64,000 nucleotides of DNA, taken from positions 62,001-126,000 of the forward strand of contig JALWFY010000073.1 of the NCBI GenBank assembly GCA_027013815.1, given 5' to 3'. Below the pieces are notes generated by a model. It was given only the letters and a program-made list of their open reading frames with translations, ran no database searches and was not told where the DNA came from. The position numbers and the translations under genes are program-made. Position 1 is the stretch's first letter, and every line of letters begins with the position of its first letter. The stretch is from Desulfohalobiaceae bacterium. GTDB taxonomy: Bacteria; Desulfobacterota; Desulfovibrionia; Desulfovibrionales; Desulfothermaceae. Below, in pieces: positions 19,297 through 30,503 of this stretch.

Positions 19297-20118
19297 TTAT
19301 TTCTGAATTTCCCTTAAATACTGTACCCCATTCTCAAAAATCTTAATACCTGTGTTATCTTCCACTATCCCCCTGGTCCATTTTGGATGGTTTGTAGGAT
19401 GATTGTATGCCTCTGGATGTGGCATAAGTCCTAATATCCTTCCACTTGGGTCCGTGAGACCGGCTATCCCCAAGGGAGATCCATTTGGATTATAAGGATA
19501 TTCTTCAGTTGCTTCCCCGTTCTCATCTGTGTATTGTACAGCAATAAGATTATCTTTTACTAGATGTCTTAGGACTAACTCATCCCTTGGAATTACCTTT
19601 CCTTCACCATGCCTAACAGGGAGATATATAAAAGATATATCCTTTAAAAATACACACCTACTCTCTGGATTACATTTTAAATATACCCACCTATCTTCAA
19701 ACCTTGCTGAATCATTATAGCTTAGGCTCACCTGTCTTTCAAAATATCTATTTTCAATGGCTGGGAGCAACCCTAACTTTGTAAGGAGTTGAAATCCATT
19801 ACATATCCCAAGTATTATCCCCCCTTGTTTATGGACCTTTTTTATATCTTCTACAACAAACCCATAAGACTTTGTCTTTGAATACCTTATCCTAGTTGCT
19901 GCTGCCTGAGCTGCACCTAAATGATCTCCATCCAAAAATCCCCCTGGGAATACAATAAAATTAAAGTCAGATACCCTGACTTTTTCTTCAATTATCTCTG
20001 AAAAATGAGAAATCAAGACTTCATCGGCACCAGCGATTTTAGCTGCATATCCACATTCTCTCTCACAATTGGTTCCATAACCAGTAAGCACTAATACCTT
20101 AACTTTTGTGTCCTTCAT
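19297..20118 (-). CDS. purQ: Phosphoribosylformylglycinamidine synthase subunit PurQ (class I GATase)
   Basis: VLTGYGTNCERE, FPGGFLDGDHLGAAQ, GICNGFQLLTKLGLLP, LMPHPEAYNHPTNHP. Confidence 0.93.
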   Translation of the reverse strand: MKDTKVKVLVLTGYGTNCERECGYAAKIAGADEVLISHFSEIIEEKVRVSDFNFIVFPGGFLDGDHLGAAQAAATRIRYSKTKSYGFVVEDIKKVHKQGGIILGICNGFQLLTKLGLLPAIENRYFERQVSLSYNDSARFEDRWVYLKCNPESRCVFLKDISFIYLPVRHGEGKVIPRDELVLRHLVKDNLIAVQYTDENGEATEEYPYNPNGSPLGIAGLTDPSGRILGLMPHPEAYNHPTNHPKWTRGIVEDNTGIKIFENGVQYLREIQK

Positions 20119-20127
20119 TCCATTCCC

Positions 20128-22551
20128 CTATTTTTTTTCCTTTTTAACCAAATCCCATACCTCATCAATATGTTCCACAGGAACGATCTCTATCTTTTTG
20201 GCTAGCTCATGAGGAATCTCCTCTAAATCCTTTGTATTCTGTTTTGGAAGAATGACCTTTTTCACTCCTGCCGCCACAGCTGCCAATATTTTTTCCTTTA
20301 TCCCGCCCACAGGAAGGATCCTACCCCTTAGGGTTATCTCACCAGTCATTGCCACTTCATTGCTAAGAGGTATATTGGTTAAGGCTGAAAGTAGGGCCAT
20401 TACTAGAGTAATACCTGCTGATGGACCATCTTTTGGTATGGCACCAGCAGGGACATGGATATGTATATCCTTTTTTTCTGCGAAATCTGAGGATAGATTT
20501 AATTTATTGGCCTTACTCCGGGCATAACTCAGAGCAGCCTGTGCACTTTCCTTCATCACATCCCCAAGCTGACCTGTTAAGATAAGTTTCCCCTTCCCAG
20601 GCATAGTCAGGATCTCAATATGCAAAATCTCACCACCTGAAGGGGTCCACGCAAGCCCCAGGGCCACTCCTGGAGGAAGTTCTTTCTCCCTTTCTTCTTC
20701 CAAATATTTTGGGGCCCCTAAATATTTGTGTACATTAGAAGGAAGGATAATAAATTTTTTCTGTTTACGACCCTCTGCTATCTTCCTGGCCACTTTTCTA
20801 CAAATACTAGCAATTTCACGCTCAAGATTTCTCAGTCCAGCCTCTCTAGTATAGTTCTTTATAATTACCTGTAGTGCCTTGTCGTTAAATACAACCATAT
20901 TCTGCTTTAACCCGTGTTCTTTTATCTGCTTTGGGATAAGGTACTGTTTTGCTATCCTAATTTTTTCCTGTTCAGTATATCCAGGAATCCTTATCACCTC
21001 CATCCTATCTAAGAGTGCTGGAGGTATGGTGTCCAACATATTTGCAGTACATATAAACATCACCTTTGATAGGTCAAAAGGCACGTTTAGATAATGGTCA
21101 GTAAATGAATGGTTTTGTTCAGGATCAAGGACTTCAAGCAGGGCAGAAGATGGATCCCCCCTAAAATCTGTGCCTACTTTATCTATTTCATCTAACATAA
21201 ATACTGGATTTTTGGTGCCTGCCTCTTTTATACCCTGTATTATCCTGCCTGGCATTGCACCAATATAGGTCCTCCTATGTCCCCTGATCTCTGCTTCGTC
21301 TCTCATTCCTCCTAGGGACATACGTACAAATTTTCTCTTAAGGCTCCTGGCTATAGATTTTCCCAAAGAGGTCTTTCCTACCCCTGGGGGACCCACAAAA
21401 CACAAGATAGGACCTTTCATCTTTGGGTTCAACTTTCTAACTGACAGATATTCCAATATCCTTTCTTTGACCTGTTTTAGGTCGTAATGGTCTTCATCTA
21501 AGATCTTTTTTGCCTTTTTTATATCTAATTCATCCTTTGAGACCTTTTTCCATGGGAGCTCTATAAGCCAATCCAGATAAGTACGAATTACCGTGGCCTC
21601 TGATGAATCAGGATGCATATTTTCCAATCTATTCAATTGCTTTAATGCCTCATTTTTGACCCCTTTTGGCATTCCTGATTTTTCAATGGCCTCTCTCAAT
21701 TCTTCAAATTCTTTTTCTTCAGAATCATCTTCTCCAAGCTCAGACTTTATCGCCTTTAATTGCTCTCTTAAAAAGAACTCCCGCTGGGCCTTGTCCATAC
21801 CCTCCTTTGCCATGGCCTGAATCTTATTCTGCAACATGGCCACTTCTACTTCTTTCATGAGTTGTTTATTGATAAGCTCTAACCTTTTAACAGGGTCAAG
21901 ACACTCTAAAATAGATTGTGCAACCTCTGTTGGCATCCTCAGATTAGAGGCAATTAAATCTGCCAGTCTCCCTGGATCCTCGATACTATTTAAGATTGCC
22001 ACCATCTCAGTAGGATCCATACCTCTAAGGGAAATAATCTTTTCACTCTGTTCCCTAGCAGTCCTCATCTGGGCCTCTACATGGGCACTATAATCAGTTA
22101 CCACTTCCTCCTTAATAGGCTCTATCTCAACTACACAATAGGGATCTTCTTGTACAGGCCTTTTTATCTTTCCCCTAGACAATCCCTGCACTAAGACCTT
22201 TAACTTCCCATCTGGCATCTTCAGCATCCGCATTATAATGGCTACAGTGCCCACTTGATACACGTCATTAATACCTGGATCCTCCACCTTTTCATCCTTT
22301 TGAGTAGCAATAAATATATAACGTTGATTTTCATTTATAGAGGATTCTATTGCCTTTATAGATTTTTCCCTACCCACAAATAATGGGATTATCATATAAT
22401 TAAAGACCACTATGTCCCGCACTGGAAGTAAAGGCAAAACCTCTGGTATTTCAACCTGTGTCTTTGATTGATCAGGGGTTTGAATATCCTGACCCTTAGG
22501 TGTATCTTGTCCCTGTTCATTAGTAGAATTTTGCATATCTTTATCTGTCAT
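20128..22551 (-). CDS. lon: ATP-dependent protease Lon
   Basis: CFVGPPGVGKTSLGKSIA, GHRRTYIGAMPGRIIQ, catalytic PKDGPSAGIT...GGIKEKILAA. Confidence 0.98.
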   Translation of the reverse strand: MTDKDMQNSTNEQGQDTPKGQDIQTPDQSKTQVEIPEVLPLLPVRDIVVFNYMIIPLFVGREKSIKAIESSINENQRYIFIATQKDEKVEDPGINDVYQVGTVAIIMRMLKMPDGKLKVLVQGLSRGKIKRPVQEDPYCVVEIEPIKEEVVTDYSAHVEAQMRTAREQSEKIISLRGMDPTEMVAILNSIEDPGRLADLIASNLRMPTEVAQSILECLDPVKRLELINKQLMKEVEVAMLQNKIQAMAKEGMDKAQREFFLREQLKAIKSELGEDDSEEKEFEELREAIEKSGMPKGVKNEALKQLNRLENMHPDSSEATVIRTYLDWLIELPWKKVSKDELDIKKAKKILDEDHYDLKQVKERILEYLSVRKLNPKMKGPILCFVGPPGVGKTSLGKSIARSLKRKFVRMSLGGMRDEAEIRGHRRTYIGAMPGRIIQGIKEAGTKNPVFMLDEIDKVGTDFRGDPSSALLEVLDPEQNHSFTDHYLNVPFDLSKVMFICTANMLDTIPPALLDRMEVIRIPGYTEQEKIRIAKQYLIPKQIKEHGLKQNMVVFNDKALQVIIKNYTREAGLRNLEREIASICRKVARKIAEGRKQKKFIILPSNVHKYLGAPKYLEEEREKELPPGVALGLAWTPSGGEILHIEILTMPGKGKLILTGQLGDVMKESAQAALSYARSKANKLNLSSDFAEKKDIHIHVPAGAIPKDGPSAGITLVMALLSALTNIPLSNEVAMTGEITLRGRILPVGGIKEKILAAVAAGVKKVILPKQNTKDLEEIPHELAKKIEIVPVEHIDEVWDLVKKEKK

Positions 22552-22647
22552 CTATTATCTCCTCTTCTTTGATTCAATTTTTGCCTACATCCTTAAGAAT
22601 CTTCTAAGATTATAATATCTAATTTCAAAAGGGCAAGTTATATATTT

Positions 22648-23337
22648 TTATAATAAATGGTTTTCTTTAAGGCTAAAATATGAGTCATAGGAAATTATTA
22701 TATGATCAAGTAGGTCTATGTCTAGTTCTTTGCATATGTTATATATTCTCTTTGTAAACTCTACATCTTCTTTCGAGGGCTGGGGATCCCCTCCTGGATG
22801 GTTATGGAGAAATATAACACCCACAGCATTTCTTTTTAAGACCACCTCTACTATTTCCCTGGGATAGATCTTTAAATAATTTACAGTACCTTGTGTTAGT
22901 TTTTCAAGGGAAATAACTCTGTTTTTACTGTTTAAAAGCAATGCCCAAAAACTCTCTTTTTCCTCAAAGCCAATCCTGGTCCTTACATATTCAAACACAC
23001 CCCTGGGGTCAAAGACCTCCTGTCCAAAATCCATGTCTTGTAGTTCAATCCTGGAGATAATTTCCCTAATTAGCCTCAAAAAAATAACAAATCCATTGGA
23101 TATACCTTTTATTTCTATGAGTTCATCTTTAGATGCAAAAATTAGTTTTTTTAATTTTCCAAATCTAGTTAGCAACTCCTTTGCCAAAGGTTTTGTATCT
23201 CTCCTAGGTATTGCATAACCCAGTAATAATTCTAATAATTCATAGTCTTCAAAAGATTGTGGAGAATTCTCAAACCTCTTTTTTAACCTCTTTCTGTGGC
23301 CCACAAAATGAGGTGGTGATAAATCTCTTTTTCTCAT
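22648..23337 (-). CDS. radC: RadC/JAMM-domain DNA repair family protein
   Basis: FLHNHPGGDPQPSKEDVEFT JAMM motif, HhH-like N-terminus. Confidence 0.93.
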   Translation of the reverse strand: MRKRDLSPPHFVGHRKRLKKRFENSPQSFEDYELLELLLGYAIPRRDTKPLAKELLTRFGKLKKLIFASKDELIEIKGISNGFVIFLRLIREIISRIELQDMDFGQEVFDPRGVFEYVRTRIGFEEKESFWALLLNSKNRVISLEKLTQGTVNYLKIYPREIVEVVLKRNAVGVIFLHNHPGGDPQPSKEDVEFTKRIYNICKELDIDLLDHIIISYDSYFSLKENHLL

Positions 23338-23341
23338 ATTT

Positions 23342-24292
23342 CTACGAAAACAATATTTTAAGCCTAACCACAGTTTCTTGAAATACCTCTGCTGAACTCA
23401 ACTTTGATGTCTTTAACCTTAAGTCTGCATCAAGTATAATATCCCACAACTTTACAAGCCCATCTTCACCCAATTTCCTTGCAAGTGAAGTCTTCTTTCT
23501 AATAACCCAATTGGGAAGTGACACGTGTTCCCCATGAAGCAATTTCCAAAATATACGGGCCTCCCTCAAAAACAAATAAAATATCGGAATAATTGTTTCA
23601 TAAGTGGAAAAATCTGGCCCCAATAGTACTGACCATTTTTTTTTGTCTAGTCGACCATCTTCTATAGAATTTATTAAGTCAAAGACCTCATACTCTAGAG
23701 AAGGACAAATTACCGCAAGGTTGGTTAGATCCAACTCTTTGTAATCATTTATAGAAATCTCTATTTTTTTCAATTCCTGTTTAATCCCCTTTAAATCCCT
23801 TGGTAATAACTCCTTTAATATTGGTCTCACACGGGGACTTATCTTTATTTGTTTTTTATTTGCCCACTCATTTAGATACTCATCCAAAAACCGTTCATTT
23901 ACCCCTGGATGGCTAAATATCCATTTCTTTTTTTCTGCTATTTTGTAAAACCTCTTTGATTTAATTTCTCCTATGCCTTTAGGAGCGCCCTTTACCCATT
24001 CTGACTCAATGCATATAAATATACACACATTGGGATAAAACTTACTTAAAAAATGAGATAATCTATCCCAAAATCCATTGCCTACCTTCTGAGCACCTCT
24101 CAAAACAACTGCTTGTTTGATGCCAAGGAGATTAGATGTACGAAAACAGCCCCAAAAACTAGACAGGTCTTCATCATCTCCCCAAAAGACCTTTTTTTTC
24201 CATTTTCCCTCAAATCCCTTTAAGGTCTTTTTGACAAAATCATTTATGATCTCAGGGTCTGGACAAATACATATAAAAAAACCAGGCCTCAT
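23342..24292 (-). CDS. holA: DNA polymerase III delta subunit
   Basis: HolA-like architecture (LLPRDLKGIKQELKKIEI; YEVFDLINSIEDGR); conserved position next to lptE-leuS. Confidence 0.78.
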   Translation of the reverse strand: MRPGFFICICPDPEIINDFVKKTLKGFEGKWKKKVFWGDDEDLSSFWGCFRTSNLLGIKQAVVLRGAQKVGNGFWDRLSHFLSKFYPNVCIFICIESEWVKGAPKGIGEIKSKRFYKIAEKKKWIFSHPGVNERFLDEYLNEWANKKQIKISPRVRPILKELLPRDLKGIKQELKKIEISINDYKELDLTNLAVICPSLEYEVFDLINSIEDGRLDKKKWSVLLGPDFSTYETIIPIFYLFLREARIFWKLLHGEHVSLPNWVIRKKTSLARKLGEDGLVKLWDIILDADLRLKTSKLSSAEVFQETVVRLKILFS

Positions 24293-24391
24293 ATCCTATA
24301 CCAGTGTTGAATTTTGAAATTTTTAAGTTTTAAGTTGTATATGGTTTTATTTAACTCATAATTCAAAACTTAATAAGGCTTTTACTGTGTG

Positions 24392-24901
24392 CTAAAAATT
24401 GTTTGACAATTTAATGGCGATCTTTTCTACAATATCCCTTATTATCTTGTCCTGAATCTTACTAATCTGATCCTGACCTATATTTTCATCTGCGGATTCA
24501 CAACTCTGAACATCGTTAGAATCCCAGACTAAATTATTGGTCAAATTTCTATAAAGAGATATTCGCAATGTAATACAAACATTTGACTTTACTGTTTGTT
24601 CCTTTGTATTTTCTATCTCAGTCTCTTTTGAATAATCCTTAATATCAACAACAAGATATCCCTTGGCACTGGACCTAGAAGTCCATCTAAGGCCCAACGC
24701 CCTTTTTGAGAGTTCATCCATGACAATGGTCTTGACCCTTGAAGTCAAATAGGGGTCTATGGTTGGATTATTTACCTTTGAAATATATAGGGAATCAATA
24801 TTATCTGGCATTACAATTGGGGATAAGGACATAGACCTATATCCACATCCCCACAAAAAAAACAAAGCCACTATTAACAATAAATATCTATACAACAACA
24901 T
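24392..24901 (-). CDS. lptE: LPS-assembly lipoprotein LptE-like
   Basis: Lipobox [38 protein letters not shown]; downstream of leuS. Confidence 0.8.
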   Translation of the reverse strand: MLLYRYLLLIVALFFLWGCGYRSMSLSPIVMPDNIDSLYISKVNNPTIDPYLTSRVKTIVMDELSKRALGLRWTSRSSAKGYLVVDIKDYSKETEIENTKEQTVKSNVCITLRISLYRNLTNNLVWDSNDVQSCESADENIGQDQISKIQDKIIRDIVEKIAIKLSNNF

Positions 24902-27374
24902 TTACAAGTTTTCCTGGTATAACAATAATCTTCTTTATGTCTTTACCTGTTATATGTTTTTTTACATTTTCATTTTTCAACGCGATCTTTTCTATTTCTC
25001 CCTTAGAACAGTTGTTGGGCACAGTAATCCTTGCCCTGAGTTTTCCATTTACCTGAACCACTATTAATACCTCATCTTTTTCCAAGGCATCTTCTCTATG
25101 TTGTGGCCACGAGCATTTAGCAAGAGGAGTTTTATATCCAATCTGAGACCACAGCTCTTCACATATATGGGGGGCCATTGGATAGAGTACATTCAATAAT
25201 GTAGACCAAGCCGAGGACAACACCTGAGTGTCCCCTTGAGAATCAGAAATAACATCTTTTTTTCCTTGAATCTCGTTCAAAAATTCCATAATAGCTGCAA
25301 TGGCTGTATTAAACTGATATTTCTCTTCTATGTCTGATGTTACTTTTTTTAAAGTCACATGTTCCTTAAAACGAAGCTCCCTTGCTGGTTTGGATATGTC
25401 CCCTTTAATATCAATCGCCGGCCCAGTAGGCAACACTCTGTTTTTTAATTCCATACCCAATTTCCAAACCCTATGTAAAAAACGATGTGCCCCTTCTATT
25501 CCTGAATCACTCCAATCCAATTCCTTTTCAGGAGGCGCTGCAAACAAAATAAAGAGCCTGGTTGTATCAGCACCATATTTATCTAGCATCTCATTAGGAT
25601 CGACAATATTCCCCTTGGATTTACTCATCTTGGCCCCGTCTTTTAATACCATGCCCTGGGCAAGGAGCCTTTTAAAAGGTTCGTCAAAATCAAAGTATCC
25701 AAGATCCCTCAATGCCTTAACAAAAAACCTAGAGTACAACAGGTGCAAGATAGCATGTTCAATCCCACCAATATATTGGTCCACAGGCATCCAATATTTC
25801 AATGCCTCAGGGTTAAAAGGGGCGGAATCTATCTTTGCATCAGTATATCTAGCAAAATACCAACTGGATTCCACAAAAGTATCCATAGTGTCTGTCTCTC
25901 TCCTTGCCATACCCCTACACTTTGGACATGTTGTTTTTACAAATTCATCATGGTCTGGCAAAGGAGATCTGCCATCTGGATACGTCTTTATATCCAAGGG
26001 CAAAATCACTGGCAGATCTTCTTCAGGAACTGGTTGGACTCCACATTTATCACAGTATATAATTGGTATTGGTGCGCCCCAATATCTCTGTCTTGAGATA
26101 TTCCAATCCCTCAACCTATAATTAATGGCCTTTTTGGCAACCCCTTTTTCTTCCAAATAATCTACTATCTTTTGTTTTGCATCCTCATTTGAGATCCCTG
26201 TAAACTTTCCAGAATCAATCAATATCCCTTCACCAGTATATGCACTGTCTAGATCTTCTGCCTTAATGGTTGTATCCCTTGGAGTTATTACTACCTTGAT
26301 TGGAAGATTGTATTTTTTGGCGAACTCAAAATCCCGTTGATCATGTGCTGGCACTGCCATTACTGCGCCAGTACCGTATTCCATAAGCACAAAATTTGCC
26401 ACAAATATTGGCATCTTCTCCTGGGTAACTGGATTTATACAATACCTCCCAGTAAATACCCCATATTTTTCAAAATCTTCAGCAGAACGTTTTCTTTTGT
26501 CTATCTTTTTTGTCTTTTCAATAAAATCAATAACCTCTTGTTCCTTAGAAGTACCCTTTACAAGTTCAAGGACCATGGGATGTTCTGGAGCAAGACTCAT
26601 AAAAGTTGCACCAAACAAGGTATCTGGCCTTGTGGTAAATACTTTTATATTTTTTTCCAATCCAGATATCTTAAAATCTATCTCTGCCCCTACACTCTTA
26701 CCTATCCAATTTTTCTGCTGGATAATGACCCTCTCAGGCCATCCACCTTGTAGTTGTTTTAGGTCTTCTAACAATTCCTCTGCATATGCAGTTATTTTAA
26801 AAAACCACTGAGAAAGTTCTTTTTGTTCTACCTCTGATGAACACCTCCAACATAGACCATCTTCTACCTGTTCATTGGCCAATACCGTGTGACAAGTAGG
26901 GCACCAATTTACAGGGGCTTTTTTCTTATATACCAGGCCCTTTTTATAGAGCTCTATAAAAAATTTCTGTTCCCATTTATAATACTCAGGAATGCAAGTA
27001 GTAACCTCCCTCTCCCAATCTAGGGAGTAACCCATTCTCTTTAACTGAGACTTCATTTCCTCAATATTGGAAAATGTCCATTTAGCAGGATGCACTCCCC
27101 TCTTTACTGCTGCATTCTCTGCTGGAAGACCAAAGGCATCCCAGCCCATGGGATGAAGGACATTAAAACCATTCATCCATTTATATCTTGCTATCACGTC
27201 TCCAATAGTATAGACCCTCACATGCCCCATATGGATCTTCCCCGATGGATAGGGAAACATCTCTAGCACATAATATTTGGGCCTCTTAGATTTATGTGTA
27301 ACATTAAAATAGCGATTTTCATTCCAAATCCTTTGCCATTTTTCTTCAACTATATGAGGCACATACTTGTCCAT
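24888..27374 (-). CDS. leuS: Leucyl-tRNA synthetase
   Basis: [19 protein letters not shown] (HIGH), [11 protein letters not shown] (KMSKS), full-length 828 aa. Confidence 0.99.
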   Translation of the reverse strand: MDKYVPHIVEEKWQRIWNENRYFNVTHKSKRPKYYVLEMFPYPSGKIHMGHVRVYTIGDVIARYKWMNGFNVLHPMGWDAFGLPAENAAVKRGVHPAKWTFSNIEEMKSQLKRMGYSLDWEREVTTCIPEYYKWEQKFFIELYKKGLVYKKKAPVNWCPTCHTVLANEQVEDGLCWRCSSEVEQKELSQWFFKITAYAEELLEDLKQLQGGWPERVIIQQKNWIGKSVGAEIDFKISGLEKNIKVFTTRPDTLFGATFMSLAPEHPMVLELVKGTSKEQEVIDFIEKTKKIDKRKRSAEDFEKYGVFTGRYCINPVTQEKMPIFVANFVLMEYGTGAVMAVPAHDQRDFEFAKKYNLPIKVVITPRDTTIKAEDLDSAYTGEGILIDSGKFTGISNEDAKQKIVDYLEEKGVAKKAINYRLRDWNISRQRYWGAPIPIIYCDKCGVQPVPEEDLPVILPLDIKTYPDGRSPLPDHDEFVKTTCPKCRGMARRETDTMDTFVESSWYFARYTDAKIDSAPFNPEALKYWMPVDQYIGGIEHAILHLLYSRFFVKALRDLGYFDFDEPFKRLLAQGMVLKDGAKMSKSKGNIVDPNEMLDKYGADTTRLFILFAAPPEKELDWSDSGIEGAHRFLHRVWKLGMELKNRVLPTGPAIDIKGDISKPARELRFKEHVTLKKVTSDIEEKYQFNTAIAAIMEFLNEIQGKKDVISDSQGDTQVLSSAWSTLLNVLYPMAPHICEELWSQIGYKTPLAKCSWPQHREDALEKDEVLIVVQVNGKLRARITVPNNCSKGEIEKIALKNENVKKHITGKDIKKIIVIPGKLVNVVV

Positions 27375-27385
27375 AATAAGACTCC

Positions 27386-27856
27386 CTAACCTGCATTTGA
27401 TGTGTTCTGGATAGATTTGGAAACTGCATCTAAAATACCATTTACAAATTTCTTTGACCTTTGATCGCCAAATTCCTTACTGAGTTCCACTGCCTCGTCA
27501 ATGGCCACCTTTATTGGCACATCTATCCTATACATCATCTCAAAAATCCCAAGTCTCAAGATAGTAACTTCGATCTTTCCTATCCTGCTAAGGCGCCAGT
27601 TTTTAGAATACCTCTCTATGATCTCGTCTAACTTGTCCCTGTTTTCTATTACCCCTTGAATAAGTTCCCTGGCAAATTCTTTTGCCTTTTTCTTTCCCTC
27701 ACTTTTATCTAAATCTGGAAAAAAATGCTCAACCACAGCAAAGAGTTTTTCAGTATCCTGGACATCTAAAAAATTACTGCTATATAAAATTTGGAAGGCC
27801 ACTTCCCTCCCTATTCGTCTTAGCCCCTTTTTCTTCTTACCTTTTTTGTCTGTCAT
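27386..27856 (-). CDS. nusB: Transcription antitermination factor NusB
   Basis: [14 protein letters not shown]..., [35 protein letters not shown]...KFVNGILD. Confidence 0.96.
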   Translation of the reverse strand: MTDKKGKKKKGLRRIGREVAFQILYSSNFLDVQDTEKLFAVVEHFFPDLDKSEGKKKAKEFARELIQGVIENRDKLDEIIERYSKNWRLSRIGKIEVTILRLGIFEMMYRIDVPIKVAIDEAVELSKEFGDQRSKKFVNGILDAVSKSIQNTSNAG

Positions 27857-27869
27857 TTATACCAACAAC

Positions 27870-28340
27870 CTACAATTGTCTAAGTACCTGTACTGTCTCC
27901 AATGCTGCCTGAGCTGCCTCCACTCCCTTATTCCCTGCCTTACTACCAGCCCTTTCAATGGCCTGTTCAATGGTATCTGTGGTAAGTACCCCAAAGGCCA
28001 CAGGGACTTCTGTATCTAGGCTAACCTGGGCTATACCCTTTGCAACCTCTGCTGCCACATAGTCAAAATGAGGGGTCGCGCCCCTTATCACTGCTCCAAG
28101 ACATATAACAGCGTCAAACTCCTTTGACCTTGCGATCCGTTTTGCAACCACAGGCATCTCAAATGCCCCTGGTACCTTTACCAGGGTAATATCCTTCTCT
28201 TGAACTTCATGTCTAAGCAAATAATCAATAGCCCCGCTAATTAATCTACTTACAATAAAATCATTAAACCTGCTAGCGATTAGAGCGAATTTGAGCCCTT
28301 TACCTGTTAACTTTCCTTCAACGATCCTTATATTATCCAT
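27870..28340 (-). CDS. ribH: 6,7-dimethyl-8-ribityllumazine synthase
   Basis: [64 protein letters not shown]. Confidence 0.98.
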   Translation of the reverse strand: MDNIRIVEGKLTGKGLKFALIASRFNDFIVSRLISGAIDYLLRHEVQEKDITLVKVPGAFEMPVVAKRIARSKEFDAVICLGAVIRGATPHFDYVAAEVAKGIAQVSLDTEVPVAFGVLTTDTIEQAIERAGSKAGNKGVEAAQAALETVQVLRQL

Positions 28341-28487
28341 AAGATAAAATACCCCTATACTTTGGTTATAATTTTGGATTATGGATTATGGATTTTGAAT
28401 TAAAAATGAATATTAATCCCATATCCAAGAATTTCCCCCTTCTCAAACATATATATCATCGACCAAGGGATCTTTTTTAGTTAGGAC

Positions 28488-29717
28488 CTATAGATCATCT
28501 AAAAGATGCCCCATCTTTTCCTTCTTTGTCTTCAAGTACTTGAGATTACAATCACATACTGGTCCAATAATTGGCACCCTTTCCACAACCTCTAGGCCAT
28601 GTCCCTCCAACCCTACTATCTTTTTGGGATTATTAGTCAAAAGTCTCATTTTTTCTACACCAAGGTCCACAAGGATCTGGGCCCCAATACCGTAGTCCCT
28701 AAGATCGGGTTTGAACCCCAGGATTATATTGGCCTCAACTGTGTCTTTGCCCTGGTCTTGAAGTTGGTAGGCCTTTATCTTATTCCCAAGCCCAATACCC
28801 CTGCCTTCCTGTCTCATATATAATATAATACCCTTTCCTTCTTGTTCTATCATCTGCATGGCCTTATGTAACTGAGGCCCACAATCGCATCTAAGACTGC
28901 CAAACACATCCCCAGTAAGACATTGGCTATGGACCCTAACTAAAACAGGCTCTCCCTTTTTTATTTCCCCTTTTACCAAGGCAAGGTGCACATAATCATC
29001 AATGTCGCTTTCATAGGCAATCGCCTTAAATTCCCCAAATTTTGTTGGGAGTTGTGCCTCACCAATCCTCCTAACAAGGGAATCAAACTTTGACCTATAT
29101 CTGATCAAATCTTCAATAGTAGCTATCTTTATGTTGTGTTTCTTCGCAAATTCTATGAGGTCAGGCATCCTGGCCATATTACCATCATCTCTCATTATCT
29201 CACATATAACTGCAGCAGGCTTTAGTCCAGCAAGACGACACAAGTCCACACTCCCCTCTGTTTGACCTGCCCTAACTAAGACCCCGCCCCTCCTTGCTCT
29301 CAATGGGAAGACATGACCTGGGGTAGATATATCTTCTGGGGTCACGTCATCTCTAACAGCAGTTAATATAGTAGTGGCCCTGTCATACGCAGATATGCCA
29401 GTTGTAACCCCCCTTGCTGCCTCAATAGAAACAGTAAATGCAGTGCCAAACCTGGATTCATTCCTCCTAGGCTGTAGATCTAGCTTTAATTTATCCACCA
29501 TATTAGGGGCCATGGCAAGACAGATGAGTCCCCGACCATATTGGGCCATAAAATTTATGGCCTGAGGGGTCACTTTTTCTGCAGCAATAGTCAAATCTCC
29601 CTCATTTTCCCGGTCTTCATCGTCTACAAGGATAATCATTCTCCCCTTTCTTATCTCATTTATTGCCTCTTCAGTTGAGCAGATAACTGATGTATCCTCT
29701 GATAAATTTTTACTCAT
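28488..29717 (-). CDS. ribBA: Bifunctional DHBP synthase / GTP cyclohydrolase II
   Basis: [44 protein letters not shown]. Confidence 0.98.
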   Translation of the reverse strand: MSKNLSEDTSVICSTEEAINEIRKGRMIILVDDEDRENEGDLTIAAEKVTPQAINFMAQYGRGLICLAMAPNMVDKLKLDLQPRRNESRFGTAFTVSIEAARGVTTGISAYDRATTILTAVRDDVTPEDISTPGHVFPLRARRGGVLVRAGQTEGSVDLCRLAGLKPAAVICEIMRDDGNMARMPDLIEFAKKHNIKIATIEDLIRYRSKFDSLVRRIGEAQLPTKFGEFKAIAYESDIDDYVHLALVKGEIKKGEPVLVRVHSQCLTGDVFGSLRCDCGPQLHKAMQMIEQEGKGIILYMRQEGRGIGLGNKIKAYQLQDQGKDTVEANIILGFKPDLRDYGIGAQILVDLGVEKMRLLTNNPKKIVGLEGHGLEVVERVPIIGPVCDCNLKYLKTKKEKMGHLLDDL

Positions 29718-29836
29718 TTTTCTTACCTTTTTTTATTTATAATTTTAAATTTTTCATCATAAAGTTTCCCTACAATCTAATATTTGAATAACATGCCTTT
29801 TGCAAAGACCTAATGAAAATATCTTGAAAATGCAAA

Positions 29837-30487
29837 TCAAAATCCATGTTCTCTTAAAAAATCCATTGTCACGCCCTGTTTATTATCTCTGTGCTCATTC
29901 CATGGTCTCACTATCTTTTCCACATATTTTCCAATAAGATCAAACTCTGTATTTACCAATGTTCCCACCTTCCAAGTGGAAGTAGTAGTATTTTTTTGGG
30001 TCTCTGGTATGATATTTACCTCAAAAAATTCCATCCCACACTTATTTACAGTGAGGCTTATTCCATCTAAGGCTATTGACCCTTTTTCTATAACATATTT
30101 TGAATAGTCCGAGGGATATTTAAACCTGTATATCAAGGATTTTCCTGAAAAGGAGATATTAGTAACACAAGATAGACAATCAATATGTCCAGACAATATA
30201 TGTCCCCCTAAACGGTCTTGGAGCCTCAATGCCCTCTCAAGGTTTACAGTACAAGATGTAGTCAATGTCTTTAAATTTGTCCTCTCTAGAGACTCTTTGG
30301 ATATGTAAACTGAAAATATATCATTTTCAAAGGATTCAACTGTTAGGCATGCACCATTTACTGCAATACTCTCCCCAATTATAATCTCTTTAAATACAGG
30401 ATTTGGCAATACCCATATCCTAATATCCTTTCCTAAATTGTGAATTTTTATTACCCTGCCTATACTTTGAATAATACCTGTAAACAC
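29837..30487 (-). CDS. ribE: Riboflavin synthase alpha chain
   Basis: MFTGIIQSIG; VNGACLTVE; GGHILSGHID; LDGISLTVN. Confidence 0.96.
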   Translation of the reverse strand: MFTGIIQSIGRVIKIHNLGKDIRIWVLPNPVFKEIIIGESIAVNGACLTVESFENDIFSVYISKESLERTNLKTLTTSCTVNLERALRLQDRLGGHILSGHIDCLSCVTNISFSGKSLIYRFKYPSDYSKYVIEKGSIALDGISLTVNKCGMEFFEVNIIPETQKNTTTSTWKVGTLVNTEFDLIGKYVEKIVRPWNEHRDNKQGVTMDFLREHGF

Positions 30488-30503
30488 TTGATAAACATCC
30501 CCT

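Noticed and set aside
25330-26121. 263-aa plus-strand ORF
   Set aside because: Fully antisense to leuS; composition is that of a reverse-complement shadow.
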